DNA from: Paenibacillaceae bacterium
GTDB taxonomy: Bacteria > Bacillota > Bacilli > Paenibacillales > NBRC-103111
Assembly: GCA_020697475.1 (NCBI GenBank)
Contig: JAJFMO010000030.1
Location: 1-13,159 of the forward strand
Reading direction: 5' to 3'
Length of the DNA stretch: 13,159 nt
Shown piece after piece: positions 6,256 to 12,730 of the stretch (position 1 is the stretch's first letter; each line of letters starts with the position of its first letter). Below the pieces are notes generated by a model that did no database searches, was not told where the DNA came from, and was given only the letters and a program-made list of their open reading frames with translations. Both the position numbers and the translations under genes were made by a program.

Positions 6256-7636
6256 CACATTAACCCAGACCAAGGAAGAATTCGTTCCGCTGGAACCGGG
6301 GAAAATAAAAATGTACGTATGCGGACCGACCGTTTACGATTACATTCATATCGGCAATGCGCGGCCGCTGATCTTTTTCGATGCTGTGCGCAAATATTTG
6401 ATTTCTTCGGGGTATGAAGTCAAGTATGTCGTCAATTTCACAGACGTCGACGACAAACTGATCCGCAAAGCGGAGCAGACGGACAAGACCGTGCCGGAAA
6501 TCGCCGATTTCTTTATCCAATCCTATTTCGAAGATGCGGTGGCTTTGGGTATATCTGAGGCCACGGTTCATCCGCGGGTCACGGACAACATTCCGGAGAT
6601 CATCGACTTTATCCGCGAATTGGTCGACCACGGATTCGCTTATGAGAACGGGGGAGACGTATTTTACCGGACAGGACGGTTTCCCGAATACGGCAAGCTG
6701 TCGCATCAGAACTTGGATGAATTGCAATTCGGCACCCGGGTCGAAGTCGACGACCGCAAAGAGTCGCCGCAAGATTTCGTCTTGTGGAAGCAGGCGAAAC
6801 CCGGGGAAATATCATGGCCGAGTCCTTGGGGAGCAGGGCGTCCGGGTTGGCATATCGAATGTTCGGCGATGGTTCACAAGTATTTGGGTGAAGCGATCGA
6901 CATCCACGGCGGCGGTCAAGACTTGCAGTTCCCGCATCACGAGTGCGAAGTGGCGCAAACCGAGGCGCTGACCGGGCAACCGCTCGCCCGCTACTGGATG
7001 CACAACGGATACATTCATATCAATGAGCAGAAAATGTCGAAATCGCTCGGCAACGGTTTGAACGTGAAGCAATTGCTGGAAACTGTCCGTCCGCAAGTAT
7101 TTCGCCTGTTTATTCTGGCCACCCATTATCGCAACCCGTTGAACTTCAGCAACGATACGATGAAGCAGGCCGAAGGCGGGTGGGAGCGGATTAACCACTG
7201 TGTGGAAAATTTGCGTCATCGATTGTCTTCAGCTGCTCCCGGCGAGGCGGAGCGCGAGCTTCAAGAAGCCATACGTGCGATTGAAGAAAAATTTAAGGAC
7301 AAGATGAACGACGATTTCAACACGCCTGACGCGGTGACGGCGTTGTTCGATCTGGTCAGCGAGGCCAATCACTATATGCAGCGGCAGGAAGTGACGGAAG
7401 CTTCGTTGCGCTTGTTGATGGAAGCTTTCGACAGAATGGATCAGGTGCTCGGGGTGCTGGACAACTCTTCTTCCGGGGATTTGATGGATGAAGAGATCGA
7501 GCAGTTGATTCAGGAGCGAACAGACGCGAGGAAAGCGAAAAATTGGGCGAGAGCGGACGAAATCCGCGACTTGCTGACCGAGCGTGGCATCCTGCTTGAG
7601 GATACCGCGCAAGGCATCCGTTGGCGACGGAAATAG
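6236..7636 (+). CDS. cysS: cysteinyl-tRNA synthetase
   Basis: This class I synthetase activates cysteine and charges tRNA-Cys. ATG 6236 lies inside the end of cysE, with GGAGG at 6220-6224 upstream. The HIGH motif is HIGN (38-41) and KMSKS is at 266-270. The specificity zinc is expected at C29, C209, H234 and E238 (in PHHECE), all present. TVYDYIHIGNARPLIFFD and GWHIECSAM are diagnostic. The C-terminal part contains the helical anticodon region and ends in RTDARKAKNWARADEIRD and IRWRRK, as usual. The length, 466 aa, is standard. The upstream T-box, with a bulge fitting a U discriminator, supports regulation by its own tRNA. The stop is immediately followed by the mrnC ATG. Confidence 0.98.
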   Translation: MTLRVYNTLTQTKEEFVPLEPGKIKMYVCGPTVYDYIHIGNARPLIFFDAVRKYLISSGYEVKYVVNFTDVDDKLIRKAEQTDKTVPEIADFFIQSYFEDAVALGISEATVHPRVTDNIPEIIDFIRELVDHGFAYENGGDVFYRTGRFPEYGKLSHQNLDELQFGTRVEVDDRKESPQDFVLWKQAKPGEISWPSPWGAGRPGWHIECSAMVHKYLGEAIDIHGGGQDLQFPHHECEVAQTEALTGQPLARYWMHNGYIHINEQKMSKSLGNGLNVKQLLETVRPQVFRLFILATHYRNPLNFSNDTMKQAEGGWERINHCVENLRHRLSSAAPGEAERELQEAIRAIEEKFKDKMNDDFNTPDAVTALFDLVSEANHYMQRQEVTEASLRLLMEAFDRMDQVLGVLDNSSSGDLMDEEIEQLIQERTDARKAKNWARADEIRDLLTERGILLEDTAQGIRWRRK

Positions 7637-8059
7637 ATGATGAATTCTATCCTTTTTCCGTTCCCGCCGCACCATGCGCCGAACCTGTTGAATCCGCTCG
7701 TTCTCGCCTACGTGGGCGATGCGGTGTACGAAGTGTACGTCCGTCAATACCTCGTATCTCAGGCGAACCAGCGTCCTAACGGCCTTCATCGGCGAGCGAC
7801 CTCGTTCGTTTCGGCGAAAGCCCAGGCGCAAGCGCTTCAATGCTGGAAGCCTATTCTCACGGAAGAAGAAGCGGATATCGTCCGTCGGGGACGCAACGCC
7901 CAGTCAGGCAGTTCGCCGAAAAATACGGATATTTTGGTGTACCGACACAGCACCGGGTTTGAAGCGCTGATCGGGTACTTGTTCTATACGGAGCGCCACG
8001 AACGGCTGCAAAGCCTGATGAGAACGGCGGTCGAGCACTTGGCCGGCAGCGCCCGTTAA
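7637..8059 (+). CDS. mrnC: Mini-ribonuclease III
   Basis: This is a dimeric RNase III-type nuclease without a double-stranded RNA-binding domain. In B. subtilis it trims both ends of 23S rRNA precursor. The single RNase III fold is seen in LAYVGDAVYEVYVRQYL (23-39) with catalytic D28, in RRGRNAQS (83-90), and in TGFEALIGYLFY (106-117) with E109. At 140 aa it is the usual size. The gene starts directly after the cysS stop (TAG-ATG-ATG), and either ATG could be used. No good ribosome binding site is visible, so translation is probably coupled to cysS. The downstream neighbour also acts on 23S rRNA. Confidence 0.95.
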   Translation: MMNSILFPFPPHHAPNLLNPLVLAYVGDAVYEVYVRQYLVSQANQRPNGLHRRATSFVSAKAQAQALQCWKPILTEEEADIVRRGRNAQSGSSPKNTDILVYRHSTGFEALIGYLFYTERHERLQSLMRTAVEHLAGSAR

Positions 8060-8077
8060 GGTCGAAGGAGGATACGA

Positions 8078-8821
8078 ATGGAAGACTATATTGCCGGCAA
8101 GCACTCCGTTCTGGAGGCGCTCAGGTCCGGCCGGTCGATTAATAAGATCTGGTTAGCGGACACTATCCAGAAACAGCAGCTGCAACCGCTCCTCTCGGCG
8201 GCTAAAGAACAAGGCATTGTGATATCCCATGCCGACAAACGGAAGCTCGATCAATTGACGCCCGGCGTGCAAAATCAAGGGGTCGTGGCGCAAATCGCCG
8301 CCTATGAATATGTGGAGCTGGACGATCTGATCCGCTTGGCTCGCCGTACCGCGCAGAGGGAGCCGCTGTTGCTGATTCTCGACGAAATCGAAGATCCGCA
8401 CAATTTGGGTTCGATTCTTCGCACTGCCGATTGCGCGGGTGTTGACGGAGTGATCATCCCCAAGCGGCGCTCGGTCGGGCTGAATGCGACGGTGTCGAAG
8501 ACGTCCGCCGGAGCGGTCGAATACGTTCCGGTAGCAAGAGTGACCAATATCGCCCAGACGATCGATCGGTTGAAGGAAGAAGGCATCTGGATCGCCGGAA
8601 CCGACGTCTCGGCCAGCATGGAAGTGTACGAAGCTAATTTTACCGTGCCGCTCGCGATTGTCATCGGCAACGAGAGCAAGGGGGTCGGCCGGTTGATCAA
8701 GGAGAAATGCGATTTCCTTGTGAAGCTGCCCATGCTGGGGTCAATCAATTCTCTGAACGCGTCGGTGGCGGCCGCTTTGTTGATGTACGAAGCCGTTCGC
8801 CAGCGCCGCAACCGGAATTGA
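8078..8821 (+). CDS. rlmB: 23S rRNA (guanosine-2'-O-)-methyltransferase, TrmH/RlmB family
   Basis: This SPOUT-class enzyme uses S-adenosylmethionine to methylate a 2'-hydroxyl of 23S rRNA, by family analogy G2251 in E. coli numbering. AAGGAGG sits just before the ATG. The N-terminal substrate-binding part (1-75) begins YIAGKHSVLEAL. The knotted catalytic domain shows DEIEDPHNLGSILRTAD (102-118, with N109 and R115), VIGNESKGVG (195-204) and LGSINSLNASVAAALLMYE (220-238), the three SPOUT motifs. At 247 aa it is typical. The exact target is inferred: TrmH-type tRNA methylation is the alternative, but the N-terminal domain favours rRNA. It is the third RNA-linked gene of the cysE-to-rae1 run. Confidence 0.92.
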   Translation: MEDYIAGKHSVLEALRSGRSINKIWLADTIQKQQLQPLLSAAKEQGIVISHADKRKLDQLTPGVQNQGVVAQIAAYEYVELDDLIRLARRTAQREPLLLILDEIEDPHNLGSILRTADCAGVDGVIIPKRRSVGLNATVSKTSAGAVEYVPVARVTNIAQTIDRLKEEGIWIAGTDVSASMEVYEANFTVPLAIVIGNESKGVGRLIKEKCDFLVKLPMLGSINSLNASVAAALLMYEAVRQRRNRN

Positions 8822-8829
8822 TCTGAAGG

Positions 8830-9339
8830 ATGAACGAACTGCTGATCGTCGATGGGTACAATATGATCGGCGCATGGCCGGACCTGGCCAAGCTGAAAGA
8901 CATTAATTTGGAAGAAGCTCGAGACAGGCTTATCGATATGCTGTCGGAATATCAGGGCTTCTCGGGCCACAAAGTTTACCTCGTCTTCGATGCCCACCAG
9001 ATCCCCGGATTGGGAGGCAAGTATAAGCAAGGAAGACTTGAAATCTATTATACGAAAGAAAAAGAAACCGCCGATGAATTGATTGAGCGGCTCGTTTCCC
9101 GTCTGATCAGCCGTAAAAATCGGATTTCTGTCGCTACTTCCGATATGGCGGAGCAATCGGTTATTTTCGGATTGGGAGCTTTACGAATTCCCGCCTCCGA
9201 ATTACTTAGGAAAATCAGGCAAAACAAACAAGAAATACAAAAACAAATCGCCCAGTCTCCGCCTCCGCGAAATTCCTTCGACAGCCGCCTGGATCCGCGC
9301 ATTCTCGACATTCTCGAACGAAAGAGAAGAGAAAAATAA
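8830..9339 (+). CDS. rae1: ribosome-associated NYN/PIN-like mRNA endonuclease (YacP/Rae1)
   Basis: Rae1 (YacP) in B. subtilis cuts certain mRNAs within the ribosomal A site in a translation-dependent way. The NYN fold is seen from the first residues, LLIVDGYNMIGAWPDL (4-19) with D8, then VFDAH (52-56) with D54, KETADELIERL (78-88) and ATSDMAEQ (102-109) with D105. These are the acidic residues expected for catalysis. The C-terminus is lysine/arginine-rich, which suits ribosome or RNA contact. At 169 aa it is the usual size. It begins 8 nt after the rlmB stop. The only purine-rich run, GAAGG, directly abuts the ATG with no spacer, so initiation probably depends on ribosomes finishing rlmB. No terminator is seen after it, and the sigH promoter follows at once. 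Confidence 0.92.
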   Translation: MNELLIVDGYNMIGAWPDLAKLKDINLEEARDRLIDMLSEYQGFSGHKVYLVFDAHQIPGLGGKYKQGRLEIYYTKEKETADELIERLVSRLISRKNRISVATSDMAEQSVIFGLGALRIPASELLRKIRQNKQEIQKQIAQSPPPRNSFDSRLDPRILDILERKRREK

Positions 9340-9344
9340 AGGGT

Positions 9345-9374
9345 TTGACGGTTCTAGATTACATAATGTATACT
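9345..9374 (+). promoter_or_regulatory. sigma-A promoter of sigH
   Basis: TTGACG (9345-9350), an 18-base spacer and TATACT (9369-9374) match the sigma-A boxes at five of six positions each. The region through 9390 is AT-rich. In B. subtilis the equivalent promoter is held down by AbrB, but I cannot identify an AbrB site by eye. Confidence 0.8.
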
Positions 9375-9415
9375 TAATCTATCTTTTTTTGCAAGCAAAG
9401 CCGGAGGGATTGTTC

Positions 9416-10060
9416 GTGAAAGTCGACCTCAACGAAGCACTAGTATACGATTATGACCTCAGAACAGACGAAGATATGGTCGATGCAGTTCGGGACGGCG
9501 ACAGCGAAGCGCTGGAACAATTGATTAATAAGTATAAGCATTTTGTGCGAGCCAAGGCGAGATCTTATTTCCTGATCGGAGCCGACCGCGAGGACATTGT
9601 TCAAGAAGGCATGATCGGGTTATATAAATCGATTCGCGATTTCCGTGGGGACAAGCTGGCGTCGTTCAAGGCATTCGCTGAATTGTGCGTCACCCGTCAG
9701 ATTATTACGGCTATCAAGACCGCCACCAGGCAGAAACATATTCCGCTGAATTCCTACGTTTCGCTGGACAAGCCCATTTACGATGAAGATTCCGATCGGA
9801 CTCTGCTTGACGTCATCTGCGGTTCAAGGGTGACCGACCCGGAAGAGCTCATTATCAACCAGGAAGAATTTGTCGGACTCGAAGATAAGATGGGCGAAAT
9901 TTTAAGCGACCTGGAACGCCGGGTGCTCATGCTTTATCTTGATGGCAGATCGTACCAGGAGATCGCTGTGGATCTGGATCGCCATGTGAAATCAATCGAT
10001 AACGCATTGCAACGCGTGAAGCGCAAGCTCGAGCGCTATTTGGAATTTCGGGACGTTTGA
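9416..10060 (+). CDS. sigH: RNA polymerase sigma-H factor (Spo0H)
   Basis: Sigma-H directs early sporulation, competence and post-exponential genes. The start is GTG 9416, seven bases after GGAGGG (9403-9408). TTG codons at 9389 and 9410 are in frame but lie before or against that site. Sigma region 2 covers about residues 37-107 (EQLINKYKHFVRAKARSYF, DREDIVQEGMIGLYKSIRDF, FAELCVTRQIITAI). Region 4 covers about 160-210 (LERRVLMLYLDGRSYQEIA, then an HTH ending in NALQRVKRKLERYL). At 214 aa it is close to the Bacillus protein. There is no ECF-like truncation. Its presence implies an endospore-former or a close relative. It has its own promoter although it follows the rae1 unit closely. Confidence 0.95.
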   Translation: MKVDLNEALVYDYDLRTDEDMVDAVRDGDSEALEQLINKYKHFVRAKARSYFLIGADREDIVQEGMIGLYKSIRDFRGDKLASFKAFAELCVTRQIITAIKTATRQKHIPLNSYVSLDKPIYDEDSDRTLLDVICGSRVTDPEELIINQEEFVGLEDKMGEILSDLERRVLMLYLDGRSYQEIAVDLDRHVKSIDNALQRVKRKLERYLEFRDV

Positions 10061-10352
10061 CACTAACTAATGTTAGCTCTAGCATTTATAGACGACAACA
10101 GCATATTTTCCGTCCTCTGCATTCCCCCTTTGCTTGCCACGGCTTTCCCCCCCACGTTTAACTGCAATCGATCCTGAGAATACTGGCATGTATTGGGATC
10201 GCCTGAACGGTTGCACCGCTTGGCATAACTTCAATCTCCCGCCTTGACTTGAATTTGCCATTGTGATAAAGTACTTCAGTGACCCTATTTTTCGGTTTTT
10301 TTTTGTGTTCAGGCAAGGGTACATTATGAAGTAGGCTCGGGAGGTGTTCAAC
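10061..10352 (+). other. 292-bp gap between sigH and rpmG
   Basis: No convincing gene is seen on either strand. Just after the sigH stop is a small CTAAC-TAAT-GTTAG hairpin without a T-run. An imperfect hairpin occupies 10169-10201: CGATCC with GGATCG and AATAC with GTATT around a TGGCAT loop. A promoter for rpmG lies at 10244-10272, and a T-rich stretch (10287-10305) precedes rpmG. A 60-codon minus-strand frame (10261-10079) has no ribosome binding site. No clear terminator for sigH was found. Confidence 0.6.
10244..10272 (+). promoter_or_regulatory. promoter upstream of rpmG-secE-nusG
   Basis: TTGACT (10244-10249), a 17-base spacer and TAAAGT (10267-10272) give a strong -35 and a 4/6 -10 match. 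The start site would be near 10279, leaving a T-rich leader of about 70 nt before the rpmG ATG. Confidence 0.6.
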
Positions 10353-10502
10353 ATGCGGGTTACGATTACGTTGGCATGCTTAAATTGCAAGCAACGAAAC
10401 TACACGTCTAATAAAAATAAGCGTACTCACCCGGATCGCATGGAACTGAAGAAGTTTTGCAAGGTTTGCAACGAACATACCATTCATCGCGAAACCAGGT
10501 AG
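10353..10502 (+). CDS. rpmG: 50S ribosomal protein L33
   Basis: This is a small component of the large ribosomal subunit near the E site. The 49-codon frame starts at ATG after GGGAGGTG (seven bases away). It has two CxxC knuckles, C9/C12 (ACLNC) and C36/C39 (FCKVC), so it is the zinc-binding C+ form. NYTSNKNKR and RMELKKFC are diagnostic. It is very basic and ends ETR. It lies directly before secE, the conserved order in bacteria. Many Firmicutes also carry a zinc-independent L33 induced by Zur under zinc starvation. None is in this window. Confidence 0.97.
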   Translation: MRVTITLACLNCKQRNYTSNKNKRTHPDRMELKKFCKVCNEHTIHRETR

Positions 10503-10528
10503 TACATGTTGTTGTGGGGGTGTAATCG

Positions 10529-10744
10529 TTGGCAATGTTCACGGGAATGAAACGGGGATTCGGATCCATGGCGTCATTTGTCGCAGACAGCTGGTCGGAG
10601 CTTAAGAAAGTGAAGTGGCCTAGCCGCAAGGAATTGATCAGCTATTCACTTGTCGTCATCGTAGTGGTGGGCTTCATCACGATCTATTTTGCCATACTTG
10701 ATCTGGGGATTTCCGAACTGCTTCGTGCAGTATTCAAATTGTAG
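10529..10744 (+). CDS. secE: preprotein translocase subunit SecE
   Basis: SecE is the essential clamp of the SecYEG protein-export channel in the cytoplasmic membrane. The start is TTG 10529, six bases after GGGGGTG (10516-10522). ATG codons at 10535 and 10547 are in frame but worse spaced. The 71-residue product has the amphipathic cytosolic helix with the conserved WSELKKVKWPSRKEL motif (22-36) and one transmembrane segment (about 38-58), the short single-span form typical of Gram-positive bacteria. It follows rpmG by 26 nt and precedes nusG by 18 nt, so all three are likely co-transcribed. Confidence 0.95.
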   Translation: MAMFTGMKRGFGSMASFVADSWSELKKVKWPSRKELISYSLVVIVVVGFITIYFAILDLGISELLRAVFKL

Positions 10745-10762
10745 GAACCGTAGGAGACCATG

Positions 10763-11296
10763 ATGGAAAAAAGATGGTATGTTGTTCACACTTACTCCGG
10801 TTATGAGAACAAAGTGAAAGCGAATCTGGAGAAGCGCGTCGAGTCGATGGACATGAAGGATAAGATTTTTCGAGTGCTTGTCCCCATGGAGGAAGAGATC
10901 GTCAACAAGGACGGTAAGAAGAAATCCGTGATGCGCAAGGTGTATCCGGGCTATGTCCTTGTCGAGATGATTCAGACCGACGATTCCTGGTATGTCGTGC
11001 GCAATACGCCGGGTGTAACCGGATTTGTCGGTTCCACCGGATCGGGTTCGAAGCCGACTGCGCTGATTCCCGAGGAAGTCGAGGCAATCTTGAGGCACAT
11101 GGGAATCAACGAGCCGAAGCCGGTGATTGATTTCGACTTGAAGGAAACCGTCCGCGTGAAGGTCGGTCCGTTCGCCGATTTCGTCGGTTCGGTCGAGGAG
11201 ATTCTTGCCGATAAGAGCAAGCTGAAAGTGCATGTGAATATGTTCGGACGGGAAACTCCGGTCGAGCTCGATTTTACCCAAGTGGAGAAGATCTAG
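10763..11296 (+). CDS. nusG: transcription elongation/antitermination factor NusG
   Basis: NusG binds RNA polymerase and controls pausing and termination. Two adjacent ATGs occur (10760, 10763). The second is chosen because GGAG (10753-10756) is then six bases away and the product starts MEKRWYVVHTYSGYENKVK as in Bacilli. The NGN domain spans about 4-115, with PGYVLVEM (62-69) and NTPGVTGFVG (81-90). The KOW domain (about 128-176) contains VKVGPFADFVGSVEEI and FGRETPVELDFTQ. N81 and T82, the residues known in B. subtilis to contact non-template DNA for pause stimulation, are present at the same numbers. At 177 aa it is full length. Confidence 0.97.
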   Translation: MEKRWYVVHTYSGYENKVKANLEKRVESMDMKDKIFRVLVPMEEEIVNKDGKKKSVMRKVYPGYVLVEMIQTDDSWYVVRNTPGVTGFVGSTGSGSKPTALIPEEVEAILRHMGINEPKPVIDFDLKETVRVKVGPFADFVGSVEEILADKSKLKVHVNMFGRETPVELDFTQVEKI

Positions 11297-11343
11297 CTTA
11301 GAACTGAGCAATCCGTCATATTACGGGCGAGGGGGTGTTTGGC

Positions 11344-11769
11344 ATGGCAAAGAAAGTTATCAAGATGGTGAAGCTGCAGATCCCTGCGGGGAAGGCGAAT
11401 CCGGCACCGCCGGTCGGTCCCGCGCTCGGTCAGGCAGGCGTGAATATCATGGCGTTCTGCAAGGAGTTCAACGCGCGTACGGCGGATCAGGCAGGTCTCG
11501 TTATTCCTGTTGAGATCACGGTGTTCGAAGACCGCTCGTTCACGTTCATTACCAAGACTCCTCCGGCAGCCGTCTTGTTGCGGGTAGCTGCAGGCGTCCC
11601 CAAAGGTTCCGGGGAACCGAACAAGAAGAAAGTTGCAACAATCAAGCGCAATAAAGTGCGCGAGATTGCGGAGCAGAAGATGCCCGATTTGAACGCCGCT
11701 TCGGTGGAAGCCGCGATGAGAATGGTAGAAGGCACTGCCCGCAGCATGGGCATCACGATCGAAGATTAG
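11344..11769 (+). CDS. rplK: 50S ribosomal protein L11
   Basis: L11 forms the GTPase-associated stalk base with L10 and 23S rRNA. ATG 11344 is chosen because GAGGGGGTG ends six bases upstream and the product is then exactly 141 aa, the family length. A GTG at 11335 lies in that site. The N-terminal domain carries the proline-rich PAPPVGPALGQAGVNIMAFC (20-39), the region bound by thiopeptides in other bacteria. The C-terminal rRNA-binding domain (about 73-141) contains KTPPAAVLL and GTARSMGI. It is 47 nt after nusG with no clear promoter or terminator between. Confidence 0.98.
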   Translation: MAKKVIKMVKLQIPAGKANPAPPVGPALGQAGVNIMAFCKEFNARTADQAGLVIPVEITVFEDRSFTFITKTPPAAVLLRVAAGVPKGSGEPNKKKVATIKRNKVREIAEQKMPDLNAASVEAAMRMVEGTARSMGITIED

Positions 11770-11798
11770 TAAGGCCAATCCGTGGGAGGACATTCCGC

Positions 11799-11828
11799 TT
11801 GGACCACGAAGGAGGACGCTGTACATGA
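11799..11828 (+). other. possible nine-codon leader ORF ending in the rplA start
   Basis: GGGAGGA (11784-11790) lies eight bases before TTG 11799. From there nine codons (MDHEGGRCT) end in TGA at 11826-11828, which overlaps the rplA ATG as ATGA. The frame covers the rplA ribosome binding site. It may couple translation or be chance. Confidence 0.25.
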
Positions 11829-12517
11829 ATAAGCATGGCAAGAAATATCGCGAAGCGGTCAAGTTGATTGACCAGGAAACACTGTACGAGCCGGATCAGG
11901 CGCTTGAGCTGGTCAAGAAGGCAACGGCGGCGAAATTTGACGAAACGGTGGAAGTAGCCGTTCGTTTGGGAGTCGATCCCAAGAAGCAAGACCAAGCGGT
12001 TCGCGGTGTCGTTGTGTTGCCGCATGGAACCGGAAAGACGAAGCGTGTACTTGTATTTGCCAAGGGCGACCGGGCCAGAGAGGCGGAAGCCGCCGGAGCC
12101 GATTTCGTCGGCGATCAAGACATGATTAACAAGATTCAGCAAGGCTGGTTCGATTTCGATGTGTGCGTGGCAACGCCCGATATGATGAGCGAAGTCGGCA
12201 AGCTCGGCCGTCTGCTCGGGGGCAAAGGCTTGATGCCGAACCCGAAAGCCGGTACCGTAACGTTCGACGTGGCAAAAGCCGTGCAAGAGATCAAAGCGGG
12301 TAAAATCGAGTACCGCTTGGATCGCGCAGGACAAATCCACGCGCCGATCGGCAAAGCATCTTTCGATGCCGCCAAGCTGCACGAGAATTTCCGCATTCTG
12401 ATCGAAGCTCTGGTTAGAGCGAAGCCTGCTGCGGCCAAAGGGGTATACTTGAAGAACATCGCCGTATCTTCGACGATGGGGCCGAGCGTTCGTGTTAATC
12501 CGCAGACGTTCAGATAA
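11825..12517 (+). CDS. rplA: 50S ribosomal protein L1
   Basis: L1 builds the mobile stalk that helps tRNA leave the E site, and in many bacteria it also represses its own operon by binding mRNA. GAAGGAGG precedes ATG 11825. The product starts NKHGKKYREAVKLID, domain I forms the two ends, and the L1 signature GGKGLMPNPKAGTVT (132-146) lies in the centre. IGKASFDAAKLHENF and the terminal SSTMGPSVRVNP are also typical. At 230 aa it is normal. It follows rplK by 55 nt, the conserved L11 operon. I could not identify an L1 binding site with confidence. Confidence 0.98.
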   Translation: MNKHGKKYREAVKLIDQETLYEPDQALELVKKATAAKFDETVEVAVRLGVDPKKQDQAVRGVVVLPHGTGKTKRVLVFAKGDRAREAEAAGADFVGDQDMINKIQQGWFDFDVCVATPDMMSEVGKLGRLLGGKGLMPNPKAGTVTFDVAKAVQEIKAGKIEYRLDRAGQIHAPIGKASFDAAKLHENFRILIEALVRAKPAAAKGVYLKNIAVSSTMGPSVRVNPQTFR

Positions 12518-12549
12518 GATTCGCAAGCGTTCGTCCAACATTTGAATAA

Positions 12550-12610
12550 GTTTGCCGCAGACAGCTGGCGCTTCTCTAATTATGGAGAGCTTAATTTCCC
12601 GCCGAGGCGT
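12550..12610 (+). promoter_or_regulatory. ribosomal protein L10 autoregulatory leader
   Basis: The stretch shows the two conserved blocks of the L10 leader RNA, GCCGCAGACAGCTGGCG (from 12553) and CTTAATTTCCCGCCGAGG (to 12607), separated by a small hairpin region (CTCT / GAGA). Excess L10-L7/L12 complex binds such leaders and lowers rplJ-rplL expression. It lies between rplA and rplJ, as in other Bacilli. No promoter directly upstream was recognised, so the leader may also be transcribed from the rplK-rplA unit. Confidence 0.9.
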
Positions 12611-12624
12611 TATGATACAAGGAA

Positions 12625-12660
12625 GGTTTGCTTGCTCCCCTGTTAGGGACGGGCGAACAC
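12625..12660 (+). other. hairpin in the rplJ leader
   Basis: TCCC (12636-12639) pairs with GGGA (12646-12649). After a bulged C, the stem continues for about ten more pairs, including G-T wobbles, out to 12625 and 12660. The loop is CTGTTA. No T-run follows. It separates the L10 binding region from the downstream terminator-like hairpin. Confidence 0.5.
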
Positions 12661-12668
12661 CGGACGTC

Positions 12669-12706
12669 ATGCCTTCGTACTGTCTGCGAGGGCATATTTA
12701 TTTTCT
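12669..12706 (+). terminator. terminator-like attenuator before rplJ
   Basis: ATGCCTTCG (12669-12677) pairs with CGAGGGCAT (12687-12695) over nine pairs with one wobble. ATTTATTTTCT follows directly. Located between the L10 leader and rplJ, it is well placed to act as the attenuator through which bound L10 reduces read-through. A competing antiterminator fold was not worked out. Confidence 0.65.
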
Positions 12707-12730
12707 ACGAAGTACACAGGAGGTGGAAAG

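Noticed and set aside
8302..9156. 284-codon minus-strand frame opposite rlmB and rae1
   Set aside because: Both plus-strand genes are certain by motif, and this frame resembles no family.
11753..12670. 305-codon minus-strand frame opposite rplA and its flanks
   Set aside because: It covers a certain L1 gene and the L10 leader, and has no domain or initiation signal.
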